The notes beneath the pieces are model-generated. The model saw nothing but the letters and a program-made list of their open reading frames with translations, was not told the DNA's origin and ran no database searches. From positions 1 through 64,000 of the forward strand of contig NZ_JAGOLP010000015.1 of the NCBI RefSeq assembly GCF_017994015.1: a DNA stretch of 64,000 nt, read 5' to 3'. The stretch comes from Ferrovibrio sp. (GTDB taxonomy: Bacteria; Pseudomonadota; Alphaproteobacteria; Ferrovibrionales; Ferrovibrionaceae). Shown here in pieces: positions 8,232 through 16,130 of this stretch (position 1 is its first letter; every line of letters begins with the position of its first letter). The position numbers were made by a program, and so were the translations under genes.

Positions 8232-9008
8232 TCAGGCCCGTGCCGCGCGGCGCGCCAGTTTGTGGCTGTACATCATCTGGTCAGCGGCAGCCAGGGCGCT
8301 GCCGGGGTCCTCGCCAGCCTTGAGCGGATAGACGCCATAGGCGGCATCCAGCGGCAATACCTTGCCTTCCCAATGCAATGGCCGACGCTGGATCGCGGCG
8401 GCAAGCTGATCGGCTTTCTCGCGGCCCTGCTGGGCATCGGTCTCGGCCAGGATGACGCCATATTCATCGCCGCCCAGCCGCGCCACCACATCGGTATCGC
8501 GGGTGGCGTCCAGCAATATCTGGCCCACCTGGATCAGCGCGGCATCACCCGCAGCATGGCCGAATTTGTCGTTGATGTCCTTGAGGCCGTTGAGATCGAA
8601 GTAGATCAGGCAGGAGGCGCGGCCAAAACGCTCGACATGCGCCATGGCGCGGCTCAGTTCGCGCACAAAGGCGCGGCGGTTATAAAGCGGCGTCAGCGTG
8701 TCGCGGTCGGCCAGGCGTTCCAGATCGGCCAGACGCAGCTTGGTGCGGTTCAGTTCGGTGCGCAGATGATCCACCTCGCGCATCAGCGCCATCACCGCAT
8801 CGCGCACCCGCGGCGTCAGTTCGGTTTCGGGAATGCCCATCACCGTGGCGGTGGCAGCGGGATTAGCGCCAGCCGGCGCCTGGGCATAGGCCGCAGCCCC
8901 GGCAGCGGCCGGGCGGGCCACGCCCTGCCCCGCGCCGCCCGGTGAAATGGGCGCGCCGGCACCTGCTCCAATGCCGGGCAAAGGATGGCGGTCGTCAATC
9001 CTGGTCAT
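8232..9008 (-). CDS. Diguanylate cyclase (GGDEF domain, GGDEY variant)
   Basis: 258-residue protein predicted to make cyclic di-GMP. A Pro/Ala/Gly-rich unstructured N-terminus is followed by a short helical coiled region and a GGDEF domain that starts at DTLTPLYNRRAF. The active site is RLGGDEYG, an allowed variant of GGDEF. Five residues upstream is RDTD, an RxxD inhibitory I-site, so product feedback is likely. There is no sensor domain or membrane helix. The purE promoter lies upstream on the opposite strand. Confidence 0.91.
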   Translation of the reverse strand: MTRIDDRHPLPGIGAGAGAPISPGGAGQGVARPAAAGAAAYAQAPAGANPAATATVMGIPETELTPRVRDAVMALMREVDHLRTELNRTKLRLADLERLADRDTLTPLYNRRAFVRELSRAMAHVERFGRASCLIYFDLNGLKDINDKFGHAAGDAALIQVGQILLDATRDTDVVARLGGDEYGVILAETDAQQGREKADQLAAAIQRRPLHWEGKVLPLDAAYGVYPLKAGEDPGSALAAADQMMYSHKLARRAARA

Positions 9009-9106
9009 GCGCGATGGTCCATGCGCGCGGTAACTCCGGCCAAGACAGGGTCAATATGCGCCCATATATGAGCCTAGTTCGTTAACAAAGGATAGTCGGG
9101 CCGCGC

Positions 9107-9134
9107 TTTACATCACCCTGCCCGGCCCTATAAT
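9107..9134 (+). promoter_or_regulatory. Candidate sigma-70-type promoter for purEK
   Basis: TTTACA at 9107-9112 and a perfect TATAAT at 9129-9134 with a 16-bp spacer, 35 bp before the purE ATG. It is the best housekeeping-like match in the gap between the diguanylate cyclase and purE. Confidence 0.55.
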
Positions 9135-9169
9135 CCCGCGCTTCCCGCACACGCCAGGAAGGAACAGGC

Positions 9170-9754
9170 ATGGCGAGCCCGCGTACCAGTCGCAAATCCG
9201 GCAAGGCCGCCCCAGCCAAGGCGCCCGAAAACAAAATGCCGGCGCGTAAAAGCACCCTTGCCACCCGCGCCCCGCTGGTTGGCATCATCATGGGCAGCCA
9301 GTCGGATTGGGCCACCATGGGCCATGCCGCCGATATCCTGGCGGCGCTGAAAATTCCGGCCGAACACCGCATCGTCTCGGCGCATCGCACGCCTGAGCGG
9401 CTTTATGCCTATGCCTATTCGGCTGCCGAGCGTGGCATCCAGGTGATTATCGCCGGCGCCGGCGGTGCAGCGCATCTCCCCGGCATGGCGGCGGCGATGA
9501 CGCATCTGCCGGTGCTGGGCGTGCCGGTGGAAAGCAAGGCGCTCAAGGGCCTGGACAGCCTGCTCTCGATCCAGCAGATGCCGGCCGGCATCCCGGTCGG
9601 CTGCCTGGCCATCGGCAAGGCTGGCGCAATCAATGCCGGCCTGATGGCCGCTGCGATTCTGAGCTTGCAGGATGAAGCCCTGGCCACGCGGCTCAAAGCC
9701 TGGCGGGCCAAGCAGACCAAGGCGGTGAAATTGCAGCCGCGCGACGAGGCCTGA
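9170..9754 (+). CDS. purE: N5-carboxyaminoimidazole ribonucleotide mutase PurE
   Basis: Class I PurE, which converts N5-CAIR to CAIR in purine synthesis. After a basic, Lys/Ala/Pro-rich 35-residue extension, the core reads [14 protein letters not shown], then [10 protein letters not shown] with the catalytic His, then [14 protein letters not shown]. At 194 residues it is longer than E. coli PurE (169) because of that extension. An internal ATG at 9236 would remove most of it, but AAGGAACAGG ahead of 9170 favours the longer form. purK follows 2 bp later, so the two make a purEK operon. Confidence 0.95.
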   Translation: MASPRTSRKSGKAAPAKAPENKMPARKSTLATRAPLVGIIMGSQSDWATMGHAADILAALKIPAEHRIVSAHRTPERLYAYAYSAAERGIQVIIAGAGGAAHLPGMAAAMTHLPVLGVPVESKALKGLDSLLSIQQMPAGIPVGCLAIGKAGAINAGLMAAAILSLQDEALATRLKAWRAKQTKAVKLQPRDEA

Positions 9755-9756
9755 GG

Positions 9757-10848
9757 GTGGCCGCGCTTCCTCCCGGCAGCCGCATTGGCATTCTCGGCGG
9801 CGGCCAACTTGGTCGCATGATCGCGATGGCGGCTTCGCGGCTGGGCTATCGCTGCCATATCTATGCGCCGGAAGCTGACCAGCCGGCGGCGCAGGTGGTG
9901 GCCGATGTCACCCGCGCCGACTATGCCGATATCCAGGCATTGCAGGATTTTGCCGGCAAAGTTGATGTGGTGACCTACGAATTCGAGAATATCCCGGTGG
10001 AGCCGGTGGCGGCCCTGGCCGATCTGGTGCCGGTGCGCCCCGGTGTGGCAGCGCTGCGCATCACCCAGGACCGCCTGTTCGAGAAGGATTTCTGCAATCG
10101 GCATGCTGCGCCCACCGCGCCCTATCGCGCCGTCAGCAGTGTGAAGGATCTGGAAGCAGCGATTGACGCGCTCGGCCTGCCACTGATCCTGAAAACCCGC
10201 CGCATGGGCTATGACGGCAAGGGCCAGCGCCGCATCGACAGCCGCGAACAGGCCGCACAGGCCTTCGCCGAACTGCGTTCAGACCTGCTGATCGCCGAAG
10301 GCTTTGTGCCGTTCCAAAAGGAAATCTCGGTGGTGCTGGCGCGCAGCCTGGATGGCGCCCTGCAATCCTTCGGCGCGGTGGAGAATATTCATCGCAATCA
10401 TATTCTATGGCGCAGTTTTGCCCCGGCCGGCATTGATGCCGCCCTGGCCGCCGAGGCCGAGGCGATGGCGCAGCGGCTGGCGGTGGGCCTGGATTATGTC
10501 GGCGTGCTGGCGGTGGAGATGTTTGTGGTGGATGGCCGCGTGGTGGTCAACGAAATGGCGCCGCGTGTGCATAATTCCGGCCATTGGACTTTGGATGCGG
10601 CGATCACGTCGCAATTCGAACAGCATGTGCGCGCAGTTTGCGGCCTGCCGCTGGGCAGCGCCGAGCGCCTGGCTGATGCGGTGATGGAAAACCTGATCGG
10701 CGACGAGATCGATGCCTGGCCCAAGCTGCTGGCCGAACCCGCCAGCAAGCTGCATCTCTATGGCAAGGCCGAGGCCCGGCCGGGCCGCAAAATGGGCCAT
10801 GTCACCCGCCTGTATCCGCTGGGGCAACGCCCATCAGCGGAAAGCTGA
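9757..10848 (+). CDS. purK: N5-carboxyaminoimidazole ribonucleotide synthase PurK
   Basis: ATP-grasp enzyme that makes N5-CAIR from AIR, bicarbonate and ATP, feeding PurE next to it. The N-terminus has the nucleotide-binding signature IGILGGGQLGRMIAMAA. The ATP-grasp lobe includes LILKTRRMGYDGKGQ, and the metal-binding region is VNEMAPRVHNSGHWT. The 363-residue length is normal. It starts at GTG two bases after the purE stop, so it is coupled to it. The pair implies the two-step bacterial route rather than a single AIR carboxylase. Confidence 0.95.
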   Translation: MAALPPGSRIGILGGGQLGRMIAMAASRLGYRCHIYAPEADQPAAQVVADVTRADYADIQALQDFAGKVDVVTYEFENIPVEPVAALADLVPVRPGVAALRITQDRLFEKDFCNRHAAPTAPYRAVSSVKDLEAAIDALGLPLILKTRRMGYDGKGQRRIDSREQAAQAFAELRSDLLIAEGFVPFQKEISVVLARSLDGALQSFGAVENIHRNHILWRSFAPAGIDAALAAEAEAMAQRLAVGLDYVGVLAVEMFVVDGRVVVNEMAPRVHNSGHWTLDAAITSQFEQHVRAVCGLPLGSAERLADAVMENLIGDEIDAWPKLLAEPASKLHLYGKAEARPGRKMGHVTRLYPLGQRPSAES

Positions 10849-10885
10849 TAGCTAAATCAAGGCGTTAACCACATCTCATCCCGGC

Positions 10886-10915
10886 TTGGACTCTGGCGCG
10901 CCGGCACGCTATATT
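10886..10915 (+). promoter_or_regulatory. Possible promoter for the disordered-protein gene
   Basis: TTGGAC at 10886-10891 and TATATT at 10910-10915 with an 18-bp spacer, about 90 bp before the likely start at 11008. The -10 element is good and the -35 weak. Confidence 0.3.
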
Positions 10916-11007
10916 AATGTCCAGATTTTCCGGGTTGCCGAGAACGGCGACCGGCTTCGCGGTTGGCACAGAATGCTGCCGGCATGTCGAAGTTAGGAAC
11001 AGAAGTT

Positions 11008-11460
11008 ATGGCAACCATCGACACCTCTACCGGCAGCGCCGCGCAACAGGCCCTGCTGCGTTTGCAGAATCCTTCCGACCAAGCCGCTGGCAGCGATAAC
11101 CGCACGGTTGGCAACCAGCGCAATACGCTGAACCAGGGTCCGGTCAATGCTGCCACGGCGGCGGCACAGCGCCCCGGCATTGCCGATACCGGCAATGCCG
11201 CTGCGGAGCGCCCGCGCCCGGCTGAAGCGGCGCGGAACAACAATGCGCCGGGCCAGGGCTTTGGCGATGCCACACGGGTGGATATCCGCTCGGCCGGCAA
11301 TAACCCGGGCCAGCCCCAGGCAGCCAATGGCAACATCCCGGCCGAGCCGCGCAATAACGATCAGCGCAGCGGCGTGCAGATCAATTTCAGTGCCAGCGGT
11401 GCGGTGAACACGTCGAACAATCCAAACCAGGCCGGCCGTAATCTCAGCCTGTCGGTTTGA
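11008..11460 (+). CDS. Small disordered Asn/Ala/Pro-rich protein, unknown function
   Basis: 150-residue product starting MATIDTSTGSAAQQALLRLQ. The ATG at 11008 has AGGAAC 10 bp upstream; longer starts at 10963 or 10984 lack this. After a short helical start, the rest is low-complexity sequence rich in Asn, Ala, Gln, Pro and Arg, so probably unfolded. It ends with GVQINFSASGAVNTSN and NLSLSV, a pattern that looks beta-forming. No signal peptide, membrane helix or known domain is visible. It has its own candidate promoter and a strong terminator, which supports a real monocistronic gene. Open frames on the other strand here look like shadows. Confidence 0.62.
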   Translation: MATIDTSTGSAAQQALLRLQNPSDQAAGSDNRTVGNQRNTLNQGPVNAATAAAQRPGIADTGNAAAERPRPAEAARNNNAPGQGFGDATRVDIRSAGNNPGQPQAANGNIPAEPRNNDQRSGVQINFSASGAVNTSNNPNQAGRNLSLSV

Positions 11461-11480
11461 TCTCTGCCGCCAATTCAGCA

Positions 11481-11509
11481 AAAAGCCCGGGGCTAGCCCC
11501 GGGCTTTTT
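11481..11509. terminator. Strong bidirectional intrinsic terminator
   Basis: Perfect 13-bp stem AAAAGCCCGGGGC / GCCCCGGGCTTTT with a 2-base loop and a T-run on either strand. It separates the disordered-protein gene from the convergent COQ9 gene and should stop transcription in both directions. Confidence 0.87.
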
Positions 11510-11513
11510 CGTT

Positions 11514-12152
11514 TCAGGCGCGGCGAAACAGTCGCAGCGGGTTGGGTAGCCGGCTACCCAGGCTTTCGAGCTTGCCGCGCGCTTTCTGAATCTGCATCAC
11601 ATTGTCGATGCGGCGCATGAGAAATTCGCGCGTGGCTGTGAAGCCTGGCGTCTTGTCATCCAGCCACACCAGCAGCGTGGCGCTATACACCCCGGCCAGC
11701 AGCAGGCGCTTGGTGTAGAAATTGAAATCCGTGGCGGTATCGCCGGCGGCATACCAGATCGCATCCACTGTGCGGTAGAGCTGGCTCAGGAAACGTGGTG
11801 CCAGATGTGGCTGCGCCGCCAGGGTCAGCGCCCGGCGCACCGCCTCGCGCTGCGGCGCGGCGATTTCCAGCCGCAGCATGATCGCCAAAGCCACGCGCTC
11901 GCGGATTTTCAGCTTTGCGCCATGCTGTGCTTCAAAAGCCGCCACCATGGCCTGATCGGTTTCACGCACCCAGAAATCCAGCGCCTGCAACGCCCCGCCA
12001 GGAAAGGCGCGGCTGACCAGCCCGGCATCCAGACCGGCATCGCGTGCCGCAGCATTCAACGCCACGACGCTCCAGCCATCAAAGGCAACATGCGGCAGCA
12101 TGGCCGCCAGCAGAGCGCGCTTCTCCTGCAACAGATGCTCGGTCTCGCTCAT
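11514..12152 (-). CDS. COQ9-family protein (ubiquinone biosynthesis accessory)
   Basis: 212-residue helical protein of the COQ9 family, a TetR-like fold that binds lipid and helps COQ7-type hydroxylation in ubiquinone synthesis in mitochondria and alphaproteobacteria. The N-terminal HVAFDGWSVVALNAAARDAG segment resembles a TetR HTH, followed by the family's VSRAFPGGALQALDFWV. The C-terminal part carries FNFYTKRLLLAGVYSATL, which is strongly conserved. Its start overlaps the deformylase stop by 4 bp, so it is translated from that transcript. The role is by analogy with eukaryotic COQ9. Confidence 0.9.
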   Translation of the reverse strand: MSETEHLLQEKRALLAAMLPHVAFDGWSVVALNAAARDAGLDAGLVSRAFPGGALQALDFWVRETDQAMVAAFEAQHGAKLKIRERVALAIMLRLEIAAPQREAVRRALTLAAQPHLAPRFLSQLYRTVDAIWYAAGDTATDFNFYTKRLLLAGVYSATLLVWLDDKTPGFTATREFLMRRIDNVMQIQKARGKLESLGSRLPNPLRLFRRA

Positions 12153-12697
12153 GTCTCACTCTCCTCAGGCCGTGTCGCCGGGCCTTGCGGCGGCGTTCTG
12201 TGGCGCATCTCACTCTCGAAGATCAGGTCGCTCAGATCACGCATGCGCTGCGGATAAAGCATGCCGTCCAGATGATCAAATTCATGCTGAACCACCCGGG
12301 CATGCCAGCCGCTCACCTCGCGTTCCAGCCGCTGGCCATCGGGCAGGATGCCGCTGTAGCGGATATGGGTGTAACGCGGCACCAGCCCGCGCAAGCCCGG
12401 CACCGACAGGCAGCCTTCCCAGGCCATGTCCTGCGCCTCGCCCAGCTTCTCCCAGGTCGGATTGATCAGGCGCACCAATTCGCGCTGGCCCTCGGCATCC
12501 GGCGGCGTGATGAACACCGCCACGCGCAGGCCAACATGCACCTGCGGCGCCGCCAAGCCCTGCCCCGGCGCATCGAACATGGTCTCCACCATGTCGTCCA
12601 CCAGACGCAGAATTTCCGGCGCCGCCGGATTCGGCACCAGGGCCGCAGACTGCGCTAGAATCGGATGGCCCATGCGGGCGATTTTCAGGATGGCCAT
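12149..12697 (-). CDS. def: Peptide deformylase
   Basis: 182-residue metalloenzyme that removes the formyl group from new proteins. All three motifs are present: GQGLAAPQ (residues 45-52), EGCLS with metal ligand Cys96, and QHEFDH with His138, catalytic Glu139 and His142. The N-terminus has the usual HPIL segment. It is first in a two-gene unit with COQ9. Other alphaproteobacteria often carry a second def beside fmt, so this may not be the only copy. Confidence 0.95.
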   Translation of the reverse strand: MAILKIARMGHPILAQSAALVPNPAAPEILRLVDDMVETMFDAPGQGLAAPQVHVGLRVAVFITPPDAEGQRELVRLINPTWEKLGEAQDMAWEGCLSVPGLRGLVPRYTHIRYSGILPDGQRLEREVSGWHARVVQHEFDHLDGMLYPQRMRDLSDLIFESEMRHRTPPQGPATRPEESET

Positions 12698-12841
12698 GGC
12701 TGGAATCTAGGCCAATCCATGCCGTCGGGCGAGGCTCGAAGCGGTTTACTGCGGCATTTTGGCGCCATTCAAGCCCGATAAACTGGCAAAAACCCAGCAA
12801 TCCCGGGAAAAAATCATCACTAAAACCCGCTTCACAAAGGG

Positions 12842-12866
12842 GGTTGGGCATGTTACAAGCCCAACC
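12842..12866 (+). promoter_or_regulatory. Hairpin in the rpsU upstream region
   Basis: Perfect 8-bp inverted repeat GGTTGGGC / GCCCAACC around a 9-base centre (ATGTTACAA), 112 bp before rpsU. The gap 12698-12977 has no gene. TTCACA at 12831 lies just ahead of it, so it may overlap a promoter. It could be an operator or a 5' leader hairpin; there is no T-run, so it is not a terminator. Confidence 0.35.
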
Positions 12867-12977
12867 TCGCCGGGTTGCCTCGGGCCTCGGCCACGGAATT
12901 TGACGGCCAAAACACCTAATTCGACGCCCGGCTCTAAAGACCAGGACGCCGGAAGCGACTGAAAGGAATGACCAGAC

Positions 12978-13187
12978 GTGCAAGTGCTCGTTCGTGATAA
13001 CAATGTCGACCAGGCTCTCAAGGCGCTGAAGAAGAAGATGCAGCGCGAAGGCATTTTCCGCGAGATGAAGCTGCGCGGCCATTATGAGAAGCCGTCGGAG
13101 CGCCGCGCGCGCGAGAAGGCCGAGGCAATCCGCCGCGCCCGCAAGCTGGCCCGCAAGCGCGCCCAGCGCGAAGGCACCGCTGCCTGA
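12978..13187 (+). CDS. rpsU: 30S ribosomal protein S21
   Basis: 69-residue basic ribosomal protein starting [20 protein letters not shown], the hallmark of S21, with an Arg/Lys-rich C-terminal helix that contacts 16S rRNA near the anti-Shine-Dalgarno. It starts at GTG with GAAAGGAATGACC upstream. It stands alone and is followed by a strong terminator at 13240. Confidence 0.97.
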   Translation: MQVLVRDNNVDQALKALKKKMQREGIFREMKLRGHYEKPSERRAREKAEAIRRARKLARKRAQREGTAA

Positions 13188-13239
13188 TACCTGCCGGGAG
13201 CCCCAGGCTCCCGCGCCATAGCGTCATTCAGACGCAGGC

Positions 13240-13286
13240 AAAGCCGCCCTCCCAGGAGTGACTCTCCCGGGGCGGCTTTTTGTTTT
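13240..13286 (+). terminator. Intrinsic terminator after rpsU
   Basis: Stem AAAGCCGCC / GGCGGCTTTTT with extra pairing (CTCCC / inner bases) and a T-rich tail ending in TGTTTT. It ends just before the LrgA-type start at 13298. Confidence 0.78.
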
Positions 13287-13297
13287 ACTATCAGCCG

Positions 13298-13684
13298 ATG
13301 GTCACCGCCCTCTCCCTGTTGCTCGGCTGCCAGCTTGTTGGCGAATTGCTCGCTCGCGCGCTTGGCCTGCCGCTGCCCGGCCCGGTGCTGGGCATGGTGC
13401 TGCTGTTTGCCCTGCTTTTGCTGCGTGGCGCGACCTGGCAAACCACCGCCTTGGCCCAGGCGCTGAACCAGACGGCGGATTTCCTGCTCAAACATCTGTC
13501 ACTGCTTTTTGTGCCGGCCGGTGTTGGCGTGGTGCAGCATTGGGCTTTGCTGGAAGCGCATCTATTGCCGCTGCTGCTCACCCTGGTGCTCTCCACCCTG
13601 CTGGCGCTGCTGGCCGGCGCCGGCGCCTTCATGCTGGTGCGGCGCTGGCGCGGCGGGGATGACACGGATGCGGCAAAGCCATGA
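13298..13684 (+). CDS. CidA/LrgA family holin-like membrane protein
   Basis: 128-residue inner-membrane protein with four predicted helices. The LPLPGPVLGMVLLFALLLL segment and LSLLFVPAGVGVV are the LrgA/CidA signatures. The family is linked to holin-like control of murein hydrolases, and more recently to pyruvate or small-metabolite transport together with LrgB. The ATG at 13298 is preferred over a TTG at 13280, which lies in the terminator T-run. Its stop overlaps the LrgB start by 4 bp. Confidence 0.88.
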   Translation: MVTALSLLLGCQLVGELLARALGLPLPGPVLGMVLLFALLLLRGATWQTTALAQALNQTADFLLKHLSLLFVPAGVGVVQHWALLEAHLLPLLLTLVLSTLLALLAGAGAFMLVRRWRGGDDTDAAKP

Positions 13685-14400
13685 CTGCGGTCAGTGATAT
13701 CTGGGTCTATCTGGCGGCCTCGCCGCTGCTCTGGCTCACCCTGACCCTGGCGGCCTATGCCGTAGCAAGCTGGTTTGCCGCACGCATGCACCATGCGGCC
13801 TGGGCCAACCCGGTGGCGCTCAGCATCTGCCTGCTGATCCCGGTTCTGCTGCTTACCGGCACGCCTTATCCCAAGTATTTCGAGGGCGCGCAGTTTGTGC
13901 ATTTCCTGCTCGGCCCCACCACGGTGGCCCTGGCCGTGCCGCTTTACCGCCACCGCGCCGTGGTGCGCCGTGCCGCCGCGCCGATGGCCGCGGCTTTGAT
14001 CACTGGCGCCGTGGTTGCTGCCGGCTCGGCCTTGCTGCTGGGGCGCGCCTTTGGCCTGGATAACGCTCTGCTGGCGGCACTGGCACCGAAATCCGCCACC
14101 GCGCCGATTGCCATGGCCATTACCGAACGCCTGGGCGGCCTGCCTTCGCTGACCGCCGCCATGGTGGTGCTGACCGGGCTGGCCGGCGTGCTGCTGGGCC
14201 TGCCGCTGCTGAACCGGCTGACCCGCGGCAGCGATGCTGCCTATGGCCTGGCGCTGGGTCTCAGCGCCCATGGCATCGGCACCGCTCGCGCCTTTCAGCG
14301 CAGTGAACTGGCCGGCACCTTTGCCGGTATCGCGCTGGGCCTGACCGGGCTGCTTACCGCCCTGCTGGTGCCGCCGCTGTGGCAGCTACTGGCGCCATGA
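13681..14400 (+). CDS. LrgB/CidB family membrane protein
   Basis: 239-residue partner of the LrgA-like protein upstream, with about six or seven membrane helices. Typical LrgB features are the FEGAQFVHFLLGPTTVALAV segment with its PT pair and the strongly conserved LAPKSATAPIAMAI motif, followed by GTARAFQ near the C-terminus. It is coupled to LrgA by a 4-bp overlap. The pair probably acts together in the inner membrane. The ligand is not clear from sequence. Confidence 0.92.
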   Translation: MTAVSDIWVYLAASPLLWLTLTLAAYAVASWFAARMHHAAWANPVALSICLLIPVLLLTGTPYPKYFEGAQFVHFLLGPTTVALAVPLYRHRAVVRRAAAPMAAALITGAVVAAGSALLLGRAFGLDNALLAALAPKSATAPIAMAITERLGGLPSLTAAMVVLTGLAGVLLGLPLLNRLTRGSDAAYGLALGLSAHGIGTARAFQRSELAGTFAGIALGLTGLLTALLVPPLWQLLAP

Positions 14401-14447
14401 GCCGGCCTGGCATAGACTCGGCGCAAAGTCGTCTCGGGAGGGTGACA

Positions 14448-16121
14448 GTGGGGCAAGCCGACCTGCTGCTTCAAGGCCTGGAATATATTGATCAGGGCAT
14501 CAGCGTATTTGATCGCGACCTTGTGCTGGTGGCCTGTAATCAGCATTACGCCGCGCTTTATGGCTTCCCGCCCGAATTGTGCCGCCCCGGCACCAGCGTG
14601 GAAGCAATCTACCGCTACAATGCCGAGCGCGGCGAATATGGCCCCGGCGATGTGGAAACCCTGGTACGGGACCGGCTGGAACTGGCCCGCCGCTTCCTGC
14701 CGCATCGGCTGGAACGTACACGGCCGAATGGCGTGGTGCTGGATATTCGCGGCACGCCGCTGCCCGGTGGCGGCTGGATCACCACCTATACCGATGTGAC
14801 CGAACGGCGCCGGGCGGAAGATGCGCTGCGGCAGGCACGGGACGACCTGGAAGAGATGGTCCGGCGCCGCACGGCTGACCTGGCACAGCGCGAAAGCGAA
14901 TTGCTGCGGCAGAACCGCATGCTGGATGTCATCGTTAACAATGTGAGCCATGGCATCTCGCTGTTTGACCAGAATCTTGATCTGGTGCTGTGCAATCGGC
15001 GCATGCTGGAAATTCTCGACCTGCCGGATGAGTTCGCCATCCCCGGCACACCGATTGCGGCGCAGTTCCGCTATAATGCCGAACGCGGCGAATATGGCCC
15101 TGGCGATATCGGCGAATTGGTCAGCCAGCGCGTGAAGCTGGCCTTGCGCTTCGAGCCGCATCGGCTGCAACGGATGCGGCCGGATGGCCGGGTGATCGAA
15201 GTGATCGGCAACCCGGTGCCGGGCATCGGCTTTGTCACCACCTATTCCGACATTACCGAATTGCGCCGCGCCCAGGACCAATTGCGTGATGTGGCTGAAA
15301 GCCTGGAGCGCCGCGTGGCCGAGCGCACCGAAGCGCTAACCCGCGAAGTGGAGGAACGCCGCCGTGCCGAGCGCGAGTTGCGCCGCGCCAAGGAAATGGC
15401 CGAAGTGGCAAGTCGCGCCAAGAGCAGCTTCCTGGCCAATATGAGCCATGAATTCCGCACGCCGCTGAATGCCATCATCGGCTTCTCGGAAATGCTTTCG
15501 GCGCGCTATTTCGGCGAATTGAACGGGAAACAGCAGTCCTATGCGGAGGATATCCACAAATCCGGCCGCCATCTGCTGCAACTGATCAATGATGTGCTTG
15601 ATCTGGCCAAGATCGAGGCCGGCAAGATGGAGCCGCATCCGGCGCCGCTGGAGCTGGATCACAGCCTGGCCGATTGCCTGGACCTGATCCGGCCGGAAGC
15701 CGACAAGGCCCAGGTGCTGATCAGCGCCGAATTGCCGCAGGATTTGCCGCTGCTGATGGCCGATGAACGCATGCTGCGCCAGATGCTGCTCAACCTGCTG
15801 AGCAATGCGGTGAAATTCACCCCGCCCGGTGGCCGTATCCATGTTGCCGCCAGCGCCGCGCCCGGCCTGCTGCGGGTCAGCGTGGCTGATAGCGGCATCG
15901 GTATGGCGCCGCATGAGATCAAGGTGGCGCTGGAACCTTTTGGCCAGATCAATGAAGGCGCCCGCAACAGCCTGCTCAGTCGCGGCCAAACCGGCACCGG
16001 CCTCGGCCTGCCGCTGGTGAAATCCCTGGTCGAACTGCATGGTGGACGGCTTGAGATTGAAAGCCGCAAGGGCGAAGGTACCACCGCCATCCTGGTTTTT
16101 CCTGTTCAACCCGTGCGCTGA
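14448..16121 (+). CDS. Soluble histidine kinase with two tandem PAS domains
   Basis: 557 residues from the GTG at 14448, which has GGAGGG just upstream; earlier ATGs at 14379 and 14397 overlap LrgB and lack a site. Two similar PAS domains follow each other (about residues 10-130 and 160-280). Each has an NAERGEYGPGD segment, the second being a close copy of the first. A charged coiled-coil leads to the HisKA domain with phospho-His334 (MSHEFRTPLNAIIGFSEML), then an HATPase domain with NLLSNAVKF (N box), DSGIGM (G1) and TGTGLGLPL (G2). No membrane helix and no response regulator next to it, so it is a cytosolic orphan kinase. Confidence 0.9.
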   Translation: MGQADLLLQGLEYIDQGISVFDRDLVLVACNQHYAALYGFPPELCRPGTSVEAIYRYNAERGEYGPGDVETLVRDRLELARRFLPHRLERTRPNGVVLDIRGTPLPGGGWITTYTDVTERRRAEDALRQARDDLEEMVRRRTADLAQRESELLRQNRMLDVIVNNVSHGISLFDQNLDLVLCNRRMLEILDLPDEFAIPGTPIAAQFRYNAERGEYGPGDIGELVSQRVKLALRFEPHRLQRMRPDGRVIEVIGNPVPGIGFVTTYSDITELRRAQDQLRDVAESLERRVAERTEALTREVEERRRAERELRRAKEMAEVASRAKSSFLANMSHEFRTPLNAIIGFSEMLSARYFGELNGKQQSYAEDIHKSGRHLLQLINDVLDLAKIEAGKMEPHPAPLELDHSLADCLDLIRPEADKAQVLISAELPQDLPLLMADERMLRQMLLNLLSNAVKFTPPGGRIHVAASAAPGLLRVSVADSGIGMAPHEIKVALEPFGQINEGARNSLLSRGQTGTGLGLPLVKSLVELHGGRLEIESRKGEGTTAILVFPVQPVR

Positions 16122-16130
16122 CCTCCCCCC

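Noticed and set aside
11514..12257. Long open frames opposite the COQ9 and deformylase genes
   Set aside because: They mirror the codon bias of true genes and match no family; the minus-strand genes have clear motifs.
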